From an uncultured Gammaproteobacteria bacterium (GTDB lineage: Bacteria > Pseudomonadota > Gammaproteobacteria > GCA-002705445 > GCA-002716945): 64,000 nucleotides of DNA. Positions 54,097 to 63,683 of this stretch are shown here, piece by piece. The stretch spans positions 246,107-310,106 of the forward strand of contig CAJQLO010000002.1 of NCBI GenBank assembly GCA_905479195.1, given 5' to 3'. The stretch's first letter is position 1, and the number at the start of each line of letters is the position of its first letter. The position numbers were made by a program, and so were the translations under genes. Below the pieces are notes generated by a model. That model was given only the letters and a program-made list of their open reading frames with translations. It did no database searches and was not told the origin of the DNA.

Positions 54097-54531
54097 ATGA
54101 CTAAAATAAGCTTAACACCAATAATAGACGTAGTATTCATACTGCTTATATTCTTCATGTTGGCTACAAATTTCCAATCATTTAACAAGACTGAGATTAA
54201 AATATCAAATGAAACTGCGAGTATCTCGCAGAGTGATAAAAAGATTTTTTTAATTGAATTTAATAAGGATAGTGAGTTTAAACTAAACGGTACAACAGCC
54301 AGCTTAGATTCTATAAAATCAGATATTATATCTAGCAAAAATAATGGCGATGATTTTGTTGTCATAACTAAGCCATTAGAAGGTGCAGATGTTCAACTTA
54401 TACTTAGTGTGTTAGCAAACTTAAAATCCAGTAATATAGAGAATGTCACATTGGGCGTCAGTAAAGACAATACTGATACATATAATAATAAAAAAGAATC
54501 TGTGAAAATGCCACTTCTTGAGAAACTTTGA
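54097..54531 (+). CDS. exbD: ExbD-family protein, first copy
   Basis: 144 residues; N-terminal membrane helix with the ExbD signature ISLTPIIDVVFILLIFFMLATNF, where Asp10 is the proton-transfer residue, followed by a periplasmic domain (FVVITKPLEGADVQLILSVLANLKSSNIENVTLGV). First gene of the exbD-exbD-tonB operon downstream of the Fur boxes. Confidence 0.93.
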   Translation: MTKISLTPIIDVVFILLIFFMLATNFQSFNKTEIKISNETASISQSDKKIFLIEFNKDSEFKLNGTTASLDSIKSDIISSKNNGDDFVVITKPLEGADVQLILSVLANLKSSNIENVTLGVSKDNTDTYNNKKESVKMPLLEKL

Positions 54532-54537
54532 TTTATT

Positions 54538-54933
54538 ATGAGAATAAAGATTAAAAATCAGATTATAAAAAACGAGGATAACTTGCTCCCTCTCGTTAAC
54601 ATCATATTCTTGTTATTAATATTTTTTATGCTAGCTGGAGTAATAGCAAAACAAAAAGAACTTCATAATGTAAACCTTGCCTCTGCAACTATTGAAGAAT
54701 ATGTTGAGAAAGATAAAAATACCTTATTTATTAATGCTGATGGATCTTTAACTTTAAATGATCAATCAATTGACAAGTCTTTGCTTAAAGAAAAATTGAT
54801 GTTGCTCAAAACAGAGAATATTTTAATAGCAGCTGATGGGTCTCTAGATTCTAGCTCACTAAACAAGATTCTTTTAATCCTGAGTAATAGTAAAATTAAA
54901 AATGTTACCTTGCTCTCTAATACAAATGAATGA
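54538..54933 (+). CDS. ExbD-family protein, second copy
   Basis: 131 residues; NLLPLVNIIFLLLIFFMLAGVI is the ExbD helix, but the proton-transfer Asp seen in the first copy (IIDVVF) is Asn here (LVNIIF). The periplasmic domain resembles the first copy (ILIAADGSLDSSSLNKILLILSNSKIKNVTLL). It may be a structural partner in a mixed ExbD assembly. Overlaps tonB by 8 nt. Confidence 0.85.
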   Translation: MRIKIKNQIIKNEDNLLPLVNIIFLLLIFFMLAGVIAKQKELHNVNLASATIEEYVEKDKNTLFINADGSLTLNDQSIDKSLLKEKLMLLKTENILIAADGSLDSSSLNKILLILSNSKIKNVTLLSNTNE

Positions 54934-55489
54934 AATATCAAAATTAAATAAGTATTTAGTAATTGCATTTGTTATGCATTTATTTTTTTTATTTACACTT
55001 ACTTCTCCGCAAACAGTTGATGATATTACCACTATTGGTGAAACTGGAATGACAATACAGATGATGGTATTAAAGAAAAGCGATGAAGTTTATGATGAAA
55101 GTTTAGCCTCTGAGGAAATAAGAAATACAACAGAGGACTCAAAAAAAGATCAAGAAATGTTAATGGATAACAGAGAGGTTGGAGAAGAATCAAAATATAC
55201 TTACGATACTTATTATGGAAAAATTAGACAAATAATAGATGGTAATAAAAAATATCCTTTATTATCTCGTCAAAGAAAACAAGAAGGGACGCCTACGGTA
55301 ATGTTTACAATATTAAAAAATGGAGTAGTAACTAACTTAAGTATTAAATCATCAGGACACCGTTCTTTAGATAGAGAAGCAAGAAGAATGATTTTAATAT
55401 CATCCCCATTTCCAAAAATTCCTGACTCCATTAATGAATCATCTATTTCATTAACAATTCCAATTAACTTTAGATTAAAAAATAATTAA
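54926..55489 (+). CDS. tonB: TonB energy-transducing protein
   Basis: 187 residues from the ATG at 54926 (the open frame reaches 54902 but that lies in exbD). One N-terminal membrane helix (LNKYLVIAFVMHLFFLFTLT), a short acidic linker instead of the usual Pro-rich stretch, and a C-terminal TonB domain (YPLLSRQRKQEGTPTVMFTILKNG, SSGHRSLDREARRMI). Serves the receptors at 49041 and 51678. 4-nt overlap with convergent cysG. Confidence 0.88.
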   Translation: MNEISKLNKYLVIAFVMHLFFLFTLTSPQTVDDITTIGETGMTIQMMVLKKSDEVYDESLASEEIRNTTEDSKKDQEMLMDNREVGEESKYTYDTYYGKIRQIIDGNKKYPLLSRQRKQEGTPTVMFTILKNGVVTNLSIKSSGHRSLDREARRMILISSPFPKIPDSINESSISLTIPINFRLKNN

Positions 55490-56880
55490 TCAGTTTTATA
55501 CCAATTTAATTTTTCCCTCAATGTCACAACATGTCCTATTATAAATATTGTGGGAGCACTGGGTTTTTCTTTTTCTACTAAATTATTCATTTCATCAATC
55601 GTTGATGTATATACTTTTTGATTTCGGGTAGTCCCTTGTTCTACTAGAGCACATGGCGTTTTTGAATCTAGCCCAAATTTTATAAGTTGCGAACAAATAA
55701 TATCAATAGAAACAAGACCCATATAAAAAACAATAGTTTGATTAGGCTGTATTAACTTTTCCCAGTTTAAATCTAATTTTCCTTTCTTAAGATGGCCGGT
55801 TACAAATATACATGATTGAGCATGATCTCTATGCGTAAGAGGAATACCGCTATATGCTGAACATCCGCTAGCGCTTGTTATACCTGGAACAACTTGAAAA
55901 GAAATATTATTATCTACTAACGAATCAATCTCTTCACCGCCCCTCCCAAAAATAAAAGGGTCTCCGCCCTTTAATCTTAGAACTCTTTTACCTTCTTTGG
56001 CATATTTAACAAGTAATTCATTAATCTCCTCTTGTCTGACCGTATGGTTATCTCTTTGTTTACCTACATATATTTTTTCCGCATCTCTTCTAATTAAATC
56101 AATTATTGACGGATGAACCAATCTATCATAAAGGGCAACATCTGCTTGTTGCATTAAACGAAGGGCTCTAAAAGTTAATAAATCTGGATCTCCAGGTCCT
56201 GCTCCAACCAAGTAAACTTCTCCTTCGCCTTTTTTCTGTTCATCAAAATTATCAATTTCTATATTTAAAAATTTTATAGCTTCTTCGTCTTGGCCACTTA
56301 AGACTAATTCTAAAAATTTACCATTTAGCATTTGTTCCCAAAAGATTCCATTGGACTTGGAGTTAACTAATTTTTTTCTTACAGGTATTCTGTTTTCAGA
56401 TACAATTTTTGCTAGTCTGCCATAAGCACCCGGTATCATTGTCTCAAGCTTAGTTCTCAACATACGCGCGAGTACAGGCGAAGCTCCCCCGGTAGATACA
56501 GCTACAGTTATTGGCCCTCTTTCTAAAATAGACGGGAATATAAAGTCACATATTTTTGGCTTATCAACTACATTAACAAGTATTTTATTATCATTAGCAT
56601 CTTTAGCAATTTGTTCATTCAAAGATTCATCATTAGTTGCAGCAATTACAAACGCAAATGAAGCACTAGTTAGGTACTTAATATTATAATAATCTTTTAC
56701 TGGATTTATATTTTTATTAACAAATAACTCTTCTATATAAGATGTAAATTCTGGTGAAACAATAGTTACACTTGCATTTGCTTTCAGTAAAAGATCTAAT
56801 TTACGTTCAGCAACTTCACCACCACCTATTAGTAGGATTGATTGTTTACTGAGCTCCATAAAAAAAGGGAAATATTTCAT
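55486..56880 (-). CDS. cysG: Siroheme synthase CysG
   Basis: Trifunctional enzyme making siroheme from uroporphyrinogen III. The N-terminal precorrin-2 dehydrogenase/ferrochelatase domain (IGGGEVAERKLDLLLKANASVTIVSPE, STGGASPVLARMLR) spans about 1-205. The C-terminal SAM-dependent methyltransferase (VYLVGAGPGDPDLLTFRAL, VLRLKGGDPFIFGRGGEE, PGITSASG) spans about 215-464. Provides the DsrAB cofactor. Overlaps the next gene upstream by 1 nt. Confidence 0.96.
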   Translation of the reverse strand: MKYFPFFMELSKQSILLIGGGEVAERKLDLLLKANASVTIVSPEFTSYIEELFVNKNINPVKDYYNIKYLTSASFAFVIAATNDESLNEQIAKDANDNKILVNVVDKPKICDFIFPSILERGPITVAVSTGGASPVLARMLRTKLETMIPGAYGRLAKIVSENRIPVRKKLVNSKSNGIFWEQMLNGKFLELVLSGQDEEAIKFLNIEIDNFDEQKKGEGEVYLVGAGPGDPDLLTFRALRLMQQADVALYDRLVHPSIIDLIRRDAEKIYVGKQRDNHTVRQEEINELLVKYAKEGKRVLRLKGGDPFIFGRGGEEIDSLVDNNISFQVVPGITSASGCSAYSGIPLTHRDHAQSCIFVTGHLKKGKLDLNWEKLIQPNQTIVFYMGLVSIDIICSQLIKFGLDSKTPCALVEQGTTRNQKVYTSTIDEMNNLVEKEKPSAPTIFIIGHVVTLREKLNWYKTD

Positions 56881-57320
56881 TAAGGTTTTTCGATTCCCGC
56901 TTTCTTATACCAATGTTGTGCTTTGTCTAAATCTTGTGGCACAAGTTTTCCTTCTTCATAAATCATGGCCAGCGTTGTTGCGGATCCCATTAAACCTTGA
57001 TCTGCAGCCTTGGTAAACCATTCTATGCTTTTCTCTATATCTTTATCTGTGCACTCACCTTCAAAAAACATAAAGCCGAAAGCATGTTGAGCCAGAGGAT
57101 ATCCCTTTTCTGCGGCACTACCCATATAATCAAAAGCTTTTTGTGTACTTGCCTGACAGCCCAGCCCATTCTGCAACATTATTGCCATTCTATACATGGC
57201 TTCGACGTTACCTTCATCCGCAATGGGTGATAATAATTTTATAGCATGAGCAAAACTTTTTGTTTCAAAAGCAGCTATACCGCTTTCTAATTCCATTGCT
57301 CTGTTTTCATATTTATCCAT
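56880..57320 (-). CDS. Sel1-repeat protein
   Basis: 146 residues made of about three Sel1-like repeats (DEGNVEAMYRMAIMLQNGLG, AAEKGYPLAQHAFGFMFFEG, AADQGLMGSATTLAMIYEEG). No signal peptide, so probably a cytoplasmic protein-binding scaffold. It sits between grxC and cysG, 1 bp after grxC. Partner unknown. Confidence 0.85.
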   Translation of the reverse strand: MDKYENRAMELESGIAAFETKSFAHAIKLLSPIADEGNVEAMYRMAIMLQNGLGCQASTQKAFDYMGSAAEKGYPLAQHAFGFMFFEGECTDKDIEKSIEWFTKAADQGLMGSATTLAMIYEEGKLVPQDLDKAQHWYKKAGIEKP

Positions 57321-57321
57321 A

Positions 57322-57576
57322 TTAATCCTTTAATAAATCCTCTAGTTTGCCGTCCATATCATGCTCAATTAAATCATCAAATCCACCCACATGATAATCA
57401 CCAATAAAGATTTGTGGTACAGATTGCCTTTTAGATCTTTCCATCATAATTTTTATTTCTTCAGGGTTTTGATCGATCATAATGTCTTCGTATGGAATAT
57501 CTTTCTTTGTAAAGAAATTTTTAGCTCTAACACAATACGGGCATATTCTCGTACTATATATAACAACTTTTTTCAT
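57322..57576 (-). CDS. grxC: Glutaredoxin (GrxC-like)
   Basis: 84-residue dithiol glutaredoxin with active site CPYC (residues 12-15), VPQIFIGDYHVGGFDDL glutathione-binding region. Reduces disulfides with glutathione in the cytoplasm. In a tight run with the Sel1 gene and cysG. Confidence 0.94.
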   Translation of the reverse strand: MKKVVIYSTRICPYCVRAKNFFTKKDIPYEDIMIDQNPEEIKIMMERSKRQSVPQIFIGDYHVGGFDDLIEHDMDGKLEDLLKD

Positions 57577-57599
57577 CTTAACTCTCCAGTCTGTATCTT

Positions 57600-57929
57600 T
57601 TACTTATAGTGTGTGATTTTTCTCTTATGATTTTTTTGAATTATCACTCCTAGGATATCATAAGAATTATCTAATAAAATTTCTGGATACATATCATTTA
57701 AAGCTATTAAATATTTTTTATCACCTTCTTTGACGAACTTCCGGAACCACCTGACTCCCTCATATTCTATAAAAATATATTGACCATCCACGCATTGGCC
57801 AACAGGATCTATAATAACTATGCAGTCTTTATTAAATTCTGGCTCCATACTGTTATCTGTTACTTGTAGAGCAAATGCTTCTGATGCACCACAATTAGAT
57901 TCAATATTATTAAGGTTTTCTTCACTCAT
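57600..57929 (-). CDS. S24/LexA-type peptidase-like protein without DNA-binding domain
   Basis: About 109 residues. FALQVTDNSMEPEF supplies the Ser-Met motif of LexA/UmuD/phage-repressor autoproteases, CIVIIDP and GQYIFIEYEGVRWFRKFVKEG follow, with a lysine near the second catalytic position. There is no helix-turn-helix. A TATAAT on the minus strand lies only seven bases before the ATG at 57929 (TTG at 57935 also possible), so the mRNA could be leaderless. Function unknown. Confidence 0.65.
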   Translation of the reverse strand: MSEENLNNIESNCGASEAFALQVTDNSMEPEFNKDCIVIIDPVGQCVDGQYIFIEYEGVRWFRKFVKEGDKKYLIALNDMYPEILLDNSYDILGVIIQKNHKRKITHYK

Positions 57930-58055
57930 AGGCAAATTATAGTTGAATTACTATTGTTATCTACTAAAAAGTATATTTAAGTCAATATATTGATAGTAAT
58001 TGGGGGTATTCAAGAACTAATAATAGTTGGAAAAAATTTTGGCAAATAATATAGC

Positions 58056-58526
58056 TTACCTTTTAGACTTAAAAAATCTTTTAAGTAGTTCGGAAGATTC
58101 TTCTGCCATCATCCCAGAATAAATCTCTGGCTTATGATGACAAGATGATGATTCAAAGATTTTAGGCCCATTTAACACACCCCCGCTTTTTTTATCTTCA
58201 GCAGCAAAATGTAGATTTTTTATTCTTGCGAAACTTATCGCTTGGGCGCACATTGGGCATGGCTCCAGGCTTACATACATGTCGCAATCAATAAGCCTTT
58301 CGTTGTGAATCACTTGCATTGCTTTCTGTATTGCTAACATTTCTGCATGCGCTATGGAGGACTGAATCCCTCTCATTTGATTTGAAAAAGCAGCTAAAAT
58401 TTCAGAATTTCTTCTTTGCACTATAACTGCGCCGACCGGGACCTCATCATTATCAAATGCTGTATGAGCAAGCTCTAATGCTAACCCCATAAAAAGATTA
58501 CTGTTATCATGATCCACAGTGTTCAT
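58056..58526 (-). CDS. tadA: tRNA-specific adenosine deaminase TadA
   Basis: Converts A34 to inosine in tRNA-Arg(ACG). Zinc/catalytic motifs HAEMLAIQKA and EPCPMCAQAISFARI, with VPVGAVIVQ upstream. 156 residues. The gap to the S24-like gene (120 bp) shows nothing clear. 1 bp downstream of pyrC. Confidence 0.95.
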   Translation of the reverse strand: MNTVDHDNSNLFMGLALELAHTAFDNDEVPVGAVIVQRRNSEILAAFSNQMRGIQSSIAHAEMLAIQKAMQVIHNERLIDCDMYVSLEPCPMCAQAISFARIKNLHFAAEDKKSGGVLNGPKIFESSSCHHKPEIYSGMMAEESSELLKRFFKSKR

Positions 58527-58527
58527 T

Positions 58528-59880
58528 CTAATTAACAGTTTCTTTAAATAATACCGGCTTACCTATTGGTTCCAACATCTCATCTTCTCTCATAACTACA
58601 TTACCTCTAATAATTGTCATGATTGGCCAACCCTTTACCTTAACACCATCAAAAGGAGTCCAGCCTGTTTTTGATTTTTGCTGAGCATTAGTTATAGTAT
58701 TTTCTTTATTTAAATCAACAATAGTGAAATCAGCATTATATCCTTCTTTAATCCTGCCTTTGTTGACAAGACCATGAATTCTCTCAGGACCATAAGACCA
58801 AAGTTCTACCAATCTCTCTAAAGTTAATCGACCTTCGTTAACATGATTAAGCATAACAGGAACTAAAGTTTGCACACCCGGTGTGCCACTTGGTGATTTA
58901 GGATATATCTCTGCTTTCTCTTCTAAGGTATGAGGCGCATGATCTGACGCAAGTATATCAACCGTGCCATCATTTAAGGCTTTCCATAATGCATCCTGAT
59001 GATGCTTTTCTCTAATTGGTGGATTCTGTTGTGCAAGGGTTCCGAGTTTTTGATAACACTCAGGAGCATGCAAACTAAGATGATTGGCTAATAACTCCAC
59101 ACTCGCAGTGTCTTTATGTTTTCTTAAAAAATCCATCTCTTCAGATGTTGTAATATGCAGCACATGCACACGTCTGTTATATTTTTTAGCTATCATAACA
59201 ACTCTTTGAGTTGCAGATAAACAGCTCTCAGGTGAACGCCACTTACAATGAAGAGAGACATCATGGCTATCCCCTAATATTGTTTTCATGTTTGCTTCCA
59301 TAATATATTGATCCTCTGCATGAACTGCCACAACCCTCTTTCCATTAGATAGTACAGATGCAACTTCCTCGTCACTTGCCGCTAATAAGTCTCCAGTACT
59401 TGCACCCATGAATATTTTAATTCCACAAATACCTGGTGCATTTTCCCATCCACCTAAATTTGGACCAGTTCTACCTGTTCCTCCAAGATAAAAAGCATAG
59501 TCAGTCCAAGCAACTCTACTAGCTCTTTTTAATTTATCTTTTATTGTTTCTGGGGTTATCGTTAAAGGATTTGTATTTGGCATTTCAAAAACTGCTGTGA
59601 CACCACCTGCAGCTGCAGCTAACATCCCAGATTCTAAATTCTCTTTATTTTCAAGACCGGGTTCCCTAAAATGTACCTGGGAATCTATAACACCAGGCAA
59701 AACATGTAGGCCCGAACAATCTATAGAGTCATGGGTGTCAGAACCTGATAAATCACCAATATCTTTAATACTTTCATTAAGAATACCAATATCTACAATC
59801 TTTATACCTTCTGGGAGAACAACACTGCCGTTCTTTAACACTAAGTCATATTTTATTTTTTTATTCATAAAAATCATCAT
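58528..59880 (-). CDS. pyrC: Dihydroorotase (type I)
   Basis: Closes carbamoyl-aspartate to dihydroorotate in pyrimidine synthesis. 450 residues; the metal motif reads DSQVHFREPG, with Gln in place of the usual first His, a variant I recall in other proteobacterial members. MPNTNPLT, GIKIFMGAS (the Lys region), and DILASDHAPHTLEEK follow. ATGs at 59880, 59877 and 59868 are all possible and none has a clear ribosome site. Confidence 0.9.
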   Translation of the reverse strand: MMIFMNKKIKYDLVLKNGSVVLPEGIKIVDIGILNESIKDIGDLSGSDTHDSIDCSGLHVLPGVIDSQVHFREPGLENKENLESGMLAAAAGGVTAVFEMPNTNPLTITPETIKDKLKRASRVAWTDYAFYLGGTGRTGPNLGGWENAPGICGIKIFMGASTGDLLAASDEEVASVLSNGKRVVAVHAEDQYIMEANMKTILGDSHDVSLHCKWRSPESCLSATQRVVMIAKKYNRRVHVLHITTSEEMDFLRKHKDTASVELLANHLSLHAPECYQKLGTLAQQNPPIREKHHQDALWKALNDGTVDILASDHAPHTLEEKAEIYPKSPSGTPGVQTLVPVMLNHVNEGRLTLERLVELWSYGPERIHGLVNKGRIKEGYNADFTIVDLNKENTITNAQQKSKTGWTPFDGVKVKGWPIMTIIRGNVVMREDEMLEPIGKPVLFKETVN

Positions 59881-59957
59881 ATCAATTTTGTTAATATAAT
59901 TTCCATAAATATTAAGAAAAACTTGCTTTTATTGCGGATATTGATACATTTGTCTCC

Positions 59958-60341
59958 ATGCAAAGAATCTTAGATAACTTCGGCTTAACAATATCAGCAG
60001 CTTGTGCAATTCACTGCATACTCCTACCGATAATGCTAATACTGTCACCATATATTGAATTAACCTTTTTTACTTCTCATGGATTCCATGAAAGTTTGAT
60101 GTATTTTATATTACCCACATCACTAATTGCTTTTACTCTAGGCTGTAAAAGACATAATGATGATATGGTTAAATTGGGCGGGATATGCGGAATATTTGTC
60201 TTATTAATTGCAATTGCGCTGCATGATTTTAGTGAAGTACTATCAGTGTTACTAACTTTATTTGCTAGTAGCTTATTAATATTTACGCATTTACGAAATA
60301 GAACACTATGTTCTCATCATGATTATTCTTGTCATAAATAG
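59958..60341 (+). CDS. MerC-family membrane protein
   Basis: 127 residues, four hydrophobic segments, with the paired cysteines CAIHC in the first helix as in MerC mercury transporters, and a His/Cys-rich tail (CSHHDYSCHK). No other mer gene is near; many such proteins in marine bacteria have unknown cargo. Single plus-strand gene between two minus-strand genes. Confidence 0.78.
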   Translation: MQRILDNFGLTISAACAIHCILLPIMLILSPYIELTFFTSHGFHESLMYFILPTSLIAFTLGCKRHNDDMVKLGGICGIFVLLIAIALHDFSEVLSVLLTLFASSLLIFTHLRNRTLCSHHDYSCHK

Positions 60342-60362
60342 AAAGTAATATATAAAATAGTA

Positions 60363-61856
60363 CTAATATTCGTCTTGCCAACCAACTTTCTCTAAAAAGT
60401 CATCGTAAGAACCCTCGAAAACACTGACTTTATCATTATCAAATACAATCAACTTATTCGCTACTTCTCTTAAAAAATATTCGTCATGAGTAACCATTAG
60501 AACGGCTCCATCAAAATTTTTAATAGCACTAAGTAAAGAGTCGCAAGAATCTAAATCTAAGTGATTTGTTGGCTCATCAAGAAGAAGTAAATTTGCAGGG
60601 TTAATTAGTATTTTTCCTAACATCACTCTACTTTTTTCACCACCAGATAATACATTAATCTTTTTATCAGACAGGTGATTAGTAAACATCATGTTTGCAC
60701 ATACTTTACGAACCTGAGTTTCACTCATATTAGGTACACAATTTTGAAGTTCCATGTATACGCTATTATTAGGTTCTAATCTATCAATATTCATTTGGCC
60801 AAAATAACCAATTTTAGTTTTATCATGTGCATTTGAATATCCACTGATTGGCTCAAGATCTTTTGTTATTAATTTAAGTAAAGTTGATTTCCCTTTTCCA
60901 TTCTTTCCTATAATACAAATTTTATCATCGCTTTTTATGCTAAAAGATAATTTTTTAATTAAGGGATTTTCTTTATCATAGTGAAATTCAAGCTTGCTAG
61001 CATTAATTAAATTTTCCTTACTTCCATAAGGCTCGTAATTAAATTGAAAATCTAAATTTATGACTGCAGAAAGTTTTTCTTTCTTCTCTGTTTTTTCAAG
61101 CATCTTAATTTTAGATTGAGCACGTGTTGCCATGCTTGCTTTAGATTTAAACCTATTAATCCATGCTTCAGTTTTTTCTCTTTTCTTTGCTTCATTTTCA
61201 ACGGTTTTATTATATATCTCTTCTTCGCTTAATATTTTTTCTAAAACCTTCTCTGTATTTCCAGCTGTCTTTTTAAATTCACCTCTATGAATATTTAATG
61301 TATGGCTAATGACATTATTCATAAAGTTTCTATCATGTGTAATGAGTATCAACTCATCTCTCCAGTCATTTAAAAAATTTTTAAGCCATTTAATTGAATG
61401 TATATCAAGATAGTTTGTTGGTTCATCAAGTAGAAGCATATCTGGCTCATCTAACAAAAGCTTTGCAAGATTGATTTTTACCTGATTGCCACCTGAAAAT
61501 TCTGCCGGATCTTTTTCCATCTCTTCATCTGAAAAACCTAATCCCGTTAAAATAGTCTCACCTTTCCAAATCTCATATTCCCTATCTCCACTCAGAACAC
61601 TGCATACTTCATCTACTACAGTTTTATGGGTGAATTTTATATGTTGATCAAGGTATCCTATTTTATACCCTTTAGGCATAATGACTTCACCAGAATCTTG
61701 TTCTAGTTGACCGATAATAATTTTTAAAAATGTACTCTTGCCGCTTCCGTTTCTGCCAATGAAGCCAACTTTCTCTTTTTTGTTGATGACAATATTTACA
61801 TCACTAAATATTTTTTGCCCGGAAAATGATATTTCTAAATCGTTAGTCTTAATCAT
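60363..61856 (-). CDS. ABC-F family ATPase (YbiT/EttA-like)
   Basis: Soluble tandem ATPase that acts on ribosomes. 497 residues with two nucleotide-binding domains: Walker A GRNGSGKST (35-43) and GKNGKGKST, signatures FSGGN and LSGGE, Walker B LLLDEPTN twice, joined by the charged linker (VENEAKKREKTEAWINRFKSKASMATRAQSKIKMLEK) typical of ABC-F proteins. Subfamily not settled. 6 bp after typA. Confidence 0.9.
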   Translation of the reverse strand: MIKTNDLEISFSGQKIFSDVNIVINKKEKVGFIGRNGSGKSTFLKIIIGQLEQDSGEVIMPKGYKIGYLDQHIKFTHKTVVDEVCSVLSGDREYEIWKGETILTGLGFSDEEMEKDPAEFSGGNQVKINLAKLLLDEPDMLLLDEPTNYLDIHSIKWLKNFLNDWRDELILITHDRNFMNNVISHTLNIHRGEFKKTAGNTEKVLEKILSEEEIYNKTVENEAKKREKTEAWINRFKSKASMATRAQSKIKMLEKTEKKEKLSAVINLDFQFNYEPYGSKENLINASKLEFHYDKENPLIKKLSFSIKSDDKICIIGKNGKGKSTLLKLITKDLEPISGYSNAHDKTKIGYFGQMNIDRLEPNNSVYMELQNCVPNMSETQVRKVCANMMFTNHLSDKKINVLSGGEKSRVMLGKILINPANLLLLDEPTNHLDLDSCDSLLSAIKNFDGAVLMVTHDEYFLREVANKLIVFDNDKVSVFEGSYDDFLEKVGWQDEY

Positions 61857-61862
61857 AACGGT

Positions 61863-63683
61863 TTAAGTTATATTTAGTTCTTTAGATGCTTTTTTTCTTG
61901 CATGAGGATCAAGATATTGTTTGCGTAACCTTAGGTTTTCTGGTGTCACTTCTAAAACTTCATCTTCATTTATATAAGCCATCATTTGTTCAAGCGACAT
62001 TTTTCTTGGAGTAACAAGTTTAACTGCCTCATCTGTGCCGGAAGCCCTAACATTTGTAAGTTGCTTACCCTTTAAGATATTTATCTCTAAATCATTTGGC
62101 CTATTATGTTCACCAACTATCATTCCTTGATAGACTTTTGTTTGAGGATCGATAAACATTACTCCTCTGTCTTGTAAATTAAAAATTGCAAATGCGACAG
62201 CTGTGCCAGTTTGCGTTGCAATTAATGCCCCGTTTCTTCTGGTAGAAATATTACCTTTGAAAGGCCCATAAGAATCAAATAGTCTATTTACAACTCCTGT
62301 GCCACGTGTCTCTGTTAAAAACCTGCTTTGATATCCAATCAGTGCTCGAGATGGTGCTTTAAAAATTAATCTAGTTTTACCAGATGTATTTCTCATATCT
62401 AGCATTTCTGCCTTTCTTTTATTCATACTATCGATAACTGTGCTCGCATACTCATCATCAACATCAATAATAACTTCTTCAATAGGTTCTAGTTTTTTAT
62501 CATTTTCATCAATTTTATATACTACATGAGGTCTAGATACAGTTAATTCATAACCTTCTCTTCTCATCGTTTCTACTAAAACTCCTAATTGTAATTCTCC
62601 TCTGCCCCCAATTTCAAAAGCATCTTTTTTACTGTTTTCTGCAAAAGAAATCGCAACATTAGTCTCAGCTTCAGCCAATAATCTTTCTCTAATTACTGTT
62701 GATGTTACTTTTTTACCTTCTAAGCCTGCTAACGGTGAATCATTAACAGTGATGGTAATTGACATTGTTGGAGGATCGATTGGTGTTGATGGAATTGGAG
62801 CGGTTACCTCAAGATTACATATAGTATCTGCAACCGAAGCTTTCGCTAAACCAGCAATACAAATAATATCACCAGTCTGAACTTCATCTACAGCAACCCT
62901 ATCTGTTCCTTCAAATTTAAATAACTTGGTTAGCCTTCCTGTTTCCACCTGTTCACCTTCTAGATTAATAGCTTTTACAGCATCATTAACCTTAGCTGTC
63001 CCTTGCTCAACTCTTCCAACTAAACATCTTCCAAGATAAGGGTCTGAATCTAATAATGTAGACAACATCGCAAAAGGTTTGTTAGCTTCAACTTTAGGAG
63101 GCTTAACATGATCTAGAATTAAATCTAATAAAGCATGCAAATCTTCTTTCGGATCTTTTAAATCTTTGACACACCATCCATCTCTTCCGGCAGCATACAT
63201 GATAGGAAAATCTAATTGTTCATCTGTAGCATCAAGAGAAACAAATAAATCAAACACTTCATCTATTACCTCATCCGGTCTTCCGTCTGGTCTATCAACT
63301 TTATTTATAATAACAATTGGTTTTAACCCTTGAGCTAAAGCTTTGGATAACACAAATTTTGTTTGCGGCATAGGTCCTTCAGCAGCATCAGTAAGTAATA
63401 TCACTCCATCAGTCATACTCAGTACTCTTTCAACTTCACCACCAAAATCAGCATGTCCAGGAGTATCAATAATATTGATTCTTGTATCTTTCCATTGGAC
63501 TGAAGTTGGTTTAGCTAAAATAGTAATACCTCTTTCTTTCTCTAAATCACCTGAATCCATAATTCTTTCATCGACATTTTGGTTCTCTCGAAACATCCCG
63601 CTTTGTTTCATAATAGAGTCTATTAATGTGGTTTTTCCATGATCTACATGGGCAATTATTGCAATATTTCTCAGATTTTCCAT
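61863..63683 (-). CDS. typA: Ribosome-associated GTPase TypA/BipA
   Basis: Translational GTPase in ribosome assembly and stress adaptation. 606 residues: G1 AHVDHGKTT, the effector region ERGITILAKPTSV, DTPGHADFGGEVERVL, NKVDRPDGRPD, then the TypA C-terminal domain (NRPNDLEINILKGKQLTNVRASGTDEA). Begins inside the stop of the upstream reading frame (TAATG). Confidence 0.97.
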   Translation of the reverse strand: MENLRNIAIIAHVDHGKTTLIDSIMKQSGMFRENQNVDERIMDSGDLEKERGITILAKPTSVQWKDTRINIIDTPGHADFGGEVERVLSMTDGVILLTDAAEGPMPQTKFVLSKALAQGLKPIVIINKVDRPDGRPDEVIDEVFDLFVSLDATDEQLDFPIMYAAGRDGWCVKDLKDPKEDLHALLDLILDHVKPPKVEANKPFAMLSTLLDSDPYLGRCLVGRVEQGTAKVNDAVKAINLEGEQVETGRLTKLFKFEGTDRVAVDEVQTGDIICIAGLAKASVADTICNLEVTAPIPSTPIDPPTMSITITVNDSPLAGLEGKKVTSTVIRERLLAEAETNVAISFAENSKKDAFEIGGRGELQLGVLVETMRREGYELTVSRPHVVYKIDENDKKLEPIEEVIIDVDDEYASTVIDSMNKRKAEMLDMRNTSGKTRLIFKAPSRALIGYQSRFLTETRGTGVVNRLFDSYGPFKGNISTRRNGALIATQTGTAVAFAIFNLQDRGVMFIDPQTKVYQGMIVGEHNRPNDLEINILKGKQLTNVRASGTDEAVKLVTPRKMSLEQMMAYINEDEVLEVTPENLRLRKQYLDPHARKKASKELNIT

